From positions 15,314,001-15,378,000 of the forward strand of contig CM059625.1 of assembly GCA_030435675.1 (NCBI GenBank): a DNA stretch of 64,000 nt. Direction: 5' to 3'. The DNA comes from Steinernema hermaphroditum. Lineage: Eukaryota; Nematoda; Chromadorea; Rhabditida; Steinernematidae. Under the pieces are notes generated by a model, which ran no database searches, was not told the origin of the DNA, and was given only the letters and a program-made list of their open reading frames with translations. Shown here piece after piece: positions 59,169 through 64,000 of this stretch; position 1 is the first letter of the stretch, and each line of letters opens with the position of its first letter. Made by a program: the position numbers and the translations under genes.

Positions 59169-62100
59169 ATGACCGCTGAACATTGTGAAGTCGTCATGAA
59201 GACGGAAATCTTCAATCTCTACTCAGACTTCGACTTCTACGGCAAATTTGTCGCGTCCTATGGTGGAATTGACACTACAATGACATTCTTTAAAATGCGA
59301 TATTTCATCGACCACGACACGTAAGACAGTTCGAGTAATCTTCCAACTGATTTAAAATAAAAGCGGCTACGCGCGATTTGGCGTCTGTCTCTGGAGCTAG
59401 ACCAGCGACGGTAAAAGTACGGAAGGTCTAGCAGCACTTCGGATAGAGACACCATAGCCGTCCGGCTGACAAGAAGGGCTAAAATTGGCTAAAAATATGA
59501 AAAAATGCAGGCATGGTGCTAGTTGATCGATCACCTCTGAGATGCCTCATTGCGGAGACGTTTCAACCGTATTCGGTAGATATCGGTTCGGTTCCCTCTG
59601 GGCCTGGTCGTACGTTTCGTTTTCTCTTTTTTTATGCACCTAAAAGCACTTGTATTAGATTGTTCCATTGAAAGTGGCGCCGTGATAAATAATCCCTCAA
59701 TGCACAGTACTGTGTGCAATTATAAATAGCTTTTTGGATTGACCTTTCCTACAGCGATAGTTGTTGACGATTTGTGATCAAGTTGGGTTGTGGAGCTCTT
59801 CTCTCTCAGCATTCATAGTTTGGTAACTCATTATGTTTTTCGCCTGAGTTCGAATCTCATCCTGATTGCCATCGTTATCTCGTGGGGATACTGAGAATAC
59901 AGGGCCATTCTTTATAGCCATACATCAAAGACAAAGCGCACTTGAATTCCATTCTTTATGTTGCTGCGGGAAACTGTCGGCAGAGGGTAATGTGTTACCG
60001 TCAACAGGGTGGCTGTTGTTTGCACTTTATAAAACTACAAGTGCTCTTTCAGCTTTCACATAGTCTAACGATTTGCTCTTTTAGGTTGTGCAGGATGGAT
60101 GCCGCGGACCCACCACAAACATTCGACACCATGCGCCGGTAAGAATTCTATCACACGGTGTTTATTGTGGTCGTGACGATTTAGTGAACTCGCATCATCG
60201 CAAATAATCAAACAAGAGATCGGGTTCAGTGAACCGGACAAGAAGTTGATAATGAGAGTAAATGACTTCCTCTCGATCCCTGTATGCAAGACGTGCCACG
60301 GACGTTGTCAAGAGCTCACCGACGTGATGAGCTCACCGGAAAGACTAGTGGTCTTTCTTAAAGGCTGCACAGAGTTGGAAACAGTCGCATTGAACGTGAG
60401 AACTGGTTTCATAGAGAATGGTGCTAGGTGAGCTGAACAGACGGAAAAACCTCTAGTGTACCAATTTCGTTTAGATATCCACGGCGTTTTACCAACTTCA
60501 TGCCGTCTCTTTTGATCTTTGCAGATAAAAAACACAGGAGCATTAATTTTTGTTGCATGACAAGGAGCGGCGCAGAAGATCGAGTAGTTCCAGTTGATTT
60601 CTTAGAGTTGAACATAGACTGTAAGTTTCAATTCACATAGACATCTGCATTTTCTTTGAAATTTAGATCCTTTTTTTTCATTCTTCTACGATCCACACAC
60701 AGACACAATTGTTTGTTTGGGGATAAAAAAGCGGCGCTTTGTCAGCACCGAATTCGACAAGGCACTGAACGTGTCCCATGCGAGGATAAAGCTGAGTGGG
60801 ATACGCATTAAAGAATTGGAAACGTTTTCGTACGCCGCCACTTGCTTTCCTGTTCCTGGACATACGCTTATTGTTATGAGCGACAATGTCTCCCTGCCGA
60901 ACAGCAAGTCGATCATGCTATTGAGGCTTACACGAAGGTATGATCTGAGATCTAATTTAAACTCAAATATACTTGAAACGAGTGGATATCTTTCGCATAT
61001 TACCGATTTGCTTATTCGTTTTGTTTTGCAGTCAGAGATACCACCGTATCAAGGCAGACGCAGAGAAAAATGGGAAAAACACGCCCAGTGAACAGAGAGT
61101 TTGCTCGCGCCGTCTGCTTCTCTTCCGCGGTGGCTGTTCTCTAAACAGTAGTGGGGATTTTCTCCTTGTTTTGTGGAAACATGAAGGGGTCGCTTACGAT
61201 TACGTATTAGACAATACAAAAATGTCCATTTGCATGTATCTATTCCATTTGCAATCTCTTGGTGAACTGGATTCCTTTATTTGCTTCCGTATAGCCTCTA
61301 GAGCTGTTTTCAAAGAGCTCGATACAGTGCATTGTGAAGAACGTAGTGAACGCAACAAAACACTTTAGATGTGGACAAAAACCTCGAAAAGCGACAATAG
61401 GGCATTGCCAACCCAAAACCCTCTTTGTCGCAGTAATCGGAGACAGCATTAAACACGACCCCTAGCTCATTGCCGAAATTTCAGCTCAAGTGAGATGCTA
61501 CTAGTCGAACGTGACATTCGCACAAGACTGCGTTTGAAAGAAGTCTGTCACGTGTTTGAACGCCATGGAGAACTGTATGTAGCCGGCATACGCCAAAACG
61601 GAAAATCCAGTATCTGCAAGATCGAGCTGAGAGAGATTCAGCGAGCTGAGAGTAAGCTGATACCAGGAATGGTTTGGCCAACGGCAGCGTTCATTTCATT
61701 AACCAGAACACTTCAGCAGCGCCGTCAAAGAACAACCGTTGATCAGGAGTACAAAACGATTGGGCATGATCTTTTGAAGGAAGAGATCGATGGGATTAGA
61801 GTTGTGCTTGGGAGAGGAATTCCAGGCGAGATGGAACAGGTAAGGATACACGTGAATGAGCGCATAGAACAATATCGATACTAAATGAATAAGCTAGCGT
61901 TCTAAAACGACATGCTTAGGAACTATCGATGTTGGAAGATCATATGCAACCACTTGTTCTGCACGACTACTATTCGCGAAAACAGTATGAGAACGACTTC
62001 AGCGAACTTTGGAATCGCGCAACAAAGCTCAAAATGGTATGTGCTGAAAGCGCTCTTATCCACTGATGATGTTGTTTAGCAACTACCGCGTCAGCCCAGC

Positions 62101-62547
62101 AACAGAAAGCGACATTTAACCGTACATCGCATAATACGGCCACCTGCACTATATGACTTCCAAACGGTTGCTCATCTTCCACCGTTCCTCTACAGAAAAG
62201 ATGTTCATTCGGAACGTGCTTCGTCGACTGTTCCGGACAATCCACCACCCTGTTTAGAAAGTTCTCCTCCAAACAGATTTACGCAACCGTCAGCAGCAAC
62301 CTCTTCTGAAATGGATACCTACCTTGGTGAAGCTCCTAACGGTGGTATCAGTCACACCAATAATGCTGAGCGTACCGAGGAAAGTCTCGAAGAAAGTGTC
62401 GAGAATTTCTCAAGAGACCCGACTGAGTATGCTGAGCCTGAAAGTGTTTTAGATAGTGAGGATTCACTATCCATGAGCAGCAGCAATCCGATTTTCGCAG
62501 TACTTAAAGCTGCCAATGATATTCTTAATTCTAGCACTACTTGTTAG
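59169..62547 (+). CDS. Unrecognised ten-exon gene
   Basis: Exons 59169-59320, 60094-60138, 60185-60427, 60475-60620, 60667-60937, 61032-61326, 61401-61432, 61485-61839, 61920-62036 and 62080-62547 join in phase to 707 aa. The small exon 7 and its neighbours are the least certain. The N-terminal 500 residues look globular with many beta strands (FLSIPVCKTCHGRCQEL, SLLIFADKKHRSINFCCM, FFSFFYDPHTDTIVCLGI, FLLVLWKHEGVAYDYVL); residues about 430-560 include HVFERHGELYVAGIRQ; the C-terminal 150 residues are polar, Ser/Glu/Pro-rich and probably disordered. CKTCHGRC could be a zinc half-site. No transmembrane segment or signal peptide. I do not recognise the family. Confidence 0.65.
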
Positions 62548-62853
62548 TTTCTTCCTTCCCATTTAACTTATATTGACAATATAGTGCATATCCTGTAATC
62601 CTCTTCTTCGTTGAGCGTTCTCGTCCAGGTCACGAGTTCCAAATCTTTTATAACATTTCCCTCATCTGCATCAAATTAACCACGGTATGCAGTTTTCCCC
62701 ATCTCGGTGTTGATCAATTAATTTTTGTCAGCTGTTATAACGATTTCATGGTGTCAAATGTTAAATTTCTCTTTGTGTTAAGGCAGACATTGTTAACTCA
62801 CAGCGCAATGTAGTAATCAAAAAGAAAGCGAACACAATTCCCACAATCGCCGC

Positions 62854-62931
62854 TGTTTGTGCTCTCGTCGTCTGCGTGCCTCTTCGCCGATATCGATTCT
62901 CTCTTTACTGGGAGTTCTTTCCCGGTCCTAT
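62854..62931 (-). repeat. Direct repeat copy 1, coding-like on the minus strand
   Basis: Matches 63377-63453 with shared blocks TTTGTGCTCTCGTCGTCTGCG, CGATATCG and GGGAGTTCTTTCCC. On the minus strand it reads KELPVKRES, with one extra base relative to copy 2 before the ACGCAGACGACG block; after that shift a hydrophobic stretch (AAIVGIVFAFFLI) is open. Confidence 0.6.
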
Positions 62932-63284
62932 TAGTTCACTCTTGTGGAGCTTGATAAACCTGTTAAGAAACCCAATCCTGAGATAGGTCAGTAGATCAAT
63001 GCGTCCTTTCACCAAAACGCGCCAAGGGAGCTTTTGGGATCAATTTATAAAACATGTAAGGCAGCGCCAGGTATCGCACCGACTTGCTGGTGGGGTATAA
63101 AATGTAGGGATGCAGGGAAACTTCAAAGCGTAGCAGCATTGTATCCAAATTCTTTGCATGTTTATTCAACCAGTTATTATCGTTCATGTGCAGTTCGATG
63201 GGAAGATTGTGTTTGTTTACGGTAAAGTTATGATAAGGCATAGTCTTTTCCATCTCATTGTTGAATAGCTGTCGGGTGATATGC

Positions 63285-63470
63285 CTATTTCATTGAACTA
63301 AGTGAAAACCAGCAAATGGTAAATGCCAGCACAATAATATAGAGAAGAGCAGCAAGCGACTCCCAATGTTTCGCCTGTGTTTGTGCTCTCGTCGTCTGCG
63401 TTCTCTTCAACGATATCGCCTCTCTCGTGTTTTGGGGGAGTTCTTTCCCTGTACTAACGTTTTCATCCCA
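63285..63470 (-). CDS. Possible exon with C-terminal membrane helix (repeat copy 2)
   Basis: Minus-strand frame reading TGKELPQNTREAISLK, TTRAQTQAKHWES and then a hydrophobic helix (ALLYIIVLAFTICWFSL) to a TAG at 63287-63285. The related copy at 62854-62931 is also followed by a hydrophobic stretch. Could be the last exon of a small tail-anchored or single-span protein; upstream exons not found. Confidence 0.3.
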   Translation of the reverse strand, partial: WDENVSTGKELPQNTREAISLKRTQTTRAQTQAKHWESLAALLYIIVLAFTICWFSLSSMK

Positions 63471-63862
63471 GAAGAAGGACATAAGTATAAAATAAGTTAT
63501 GTGAAATGTGTTTAAGGTAAATGACCTTATGTATACATTGGATTCGAGACTTAATGTGCTCGATACCCTGACTAGCTCTTGTGATTGATTCGGTTTGTTG
63601 AGTCTTGTTACCATTCCGCTTCCGCGACGTGAGCAGAAAATGCCATACATAATTTCCAGCGTAAGCAGTGTAAAAGAGGTAGGTAGTTATGGCGATAACG
63701 GAACGACACTTCAATCGTGTAAAATATTTCAAACTGGAAATACGGGAACTTCAAGATACTGAGATGCGAAAAGCGAGTTACGAGTTTACGAGTTTATTTC
63801 GTGAATCAAAGGTTTGCGCCTTGCACGACACCGAATAATAGACAAACAGAGGATGTCTCGTT

Positions 63863-64000
63863 TTAGCCGGCTTCATCCCTGGCGTGGCGCTTATGGCGAA
63901 CCGGTCGGAGACGGCGCGCATCACGGGGCATGTGGGAGACGGCAAAACTGCGGAAATGGCAGTAGAACTTCTTCTTCTCGGGGCGTTTGCGGCACAGAGG
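63863..64000 (-). CDS. Small basic protein, C-terminal part (cut by right edge)
   Basis: Forty-five codons from the window edge to a TAA at 63865-63863: LCRKRPEKKKFYCHF, SFAVSHMPRDARRL and RPVRHKRHARDEAG. Basic, with Cys and His residues (C-x9-C, several His) that could bind zinc; the gene continues beyond the window. A broken copy lies at 36945-37156. I do not recognise it. Confidence 0.55.
   Translation of the reverse strand, partial: PLCRKRPEKKKFYCHFRSFAVSHMPRDARRLRPVRHKRHARDEAG

Larger units (their letters stand above)
62548..63862. other. Intergenic region with an exon-like direct repeat
   Basis: Two related copies of a 78-bp sequence lie at 62854-62931 and 63377-63453; on the minus strand both read TGKELP followed by a basic-polar run. 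No complete gene could be assembled. Confidence 0.45.

Noticed and set aside
1..64000. CRISPR arrays, rRNA genes, SL RNA genes
   Set aside because: No regularly spaced repeats, no rRNA-like sequence and no recognisable spliced-leader RNA sequence were seen.

Overview
The window is nuclear DNA from a free-living or parasitic nematode, most likely of clade V (Caenorhabditis, strongylid or diplogastrid relatives). The evidence is an FLP-17 neuropeptide precursor, a cuticle collagen with its N-terminal domain, a Tc1-family transposon, many 40-50 bp introns, TTTCAG-type acceptors directly before start codons (compatible with spliced-leader trans-splicing), AATAAA close to stops, and genes averaging about 1-4 kb. 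All gene models below were spliced by eye, checking donor/acceptor and reading phase; none has transcript support.

Layout. 1-2.2 kb (minus): exons of a GNAT acetyltransferase resembling NAA50, cut by the left edge, plus unresolved exons upstream. 9.7-10.1 kb: a small, probably myristoylated zinc-binding protein. 10.3-11.2 kb: a mariner-like terminal-inverted-repeat element without recognisable transposase. 12.7-15.05 kb: a SELENBP1/methanethiol-oxidase homologue. 16.7-17.1 kb: flp-17. 18.9-20.6 kb (minus): an MFSD5 (molybdate-anion) transporter. 21.4-22.4 kb: a four-exon gene interrupted by an in-frame TAA. 24.7-25.6 kb: an unrecognised charged protein. 28.75-31.4 kb: an RS-rich nuclear protein. 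32.1-32.9 kb: an acidic protein. 33.9-35.6 kb: an intact Tc1-type transposon with 245-bp inverted repeats. 44.3-45.5 kb (minus): a cuticle collagen. 46.9-51.7 kb: separase (sep-1), with a tRNA-Lys(UUU) gene on each side. 52.9-53.8 kb (minus): a multi-span membrane protein. 56.1-57.5 kb (minus): an ALYREF-like mRNA export adaptor and, about 190 bp downstream, a small gene that may share its operon. 59.2-62.5 kb: a ten-exon unrecognised gene. The right edge cuts a small basic CxxxxxxxxxC-type gene whose broken copy lies at 37 kb.

The most interesting part is 35.8-43.8 kb: five consecutive plus-strand genes for small proteins (about 96-153 aa) that share a CxxC...CxxC zinc module, mostly on the last of three exons joined by phase-0 introns. 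Three members have exactly 20 residues between the two CxxC pairs; two share a PHERH motif; two share a duplicated upstream region; one seems frameshifted. I do not recognise the family. It looks like a local, fast-evolving expansion, and the Tc1 element has landed just upstream of its first member.
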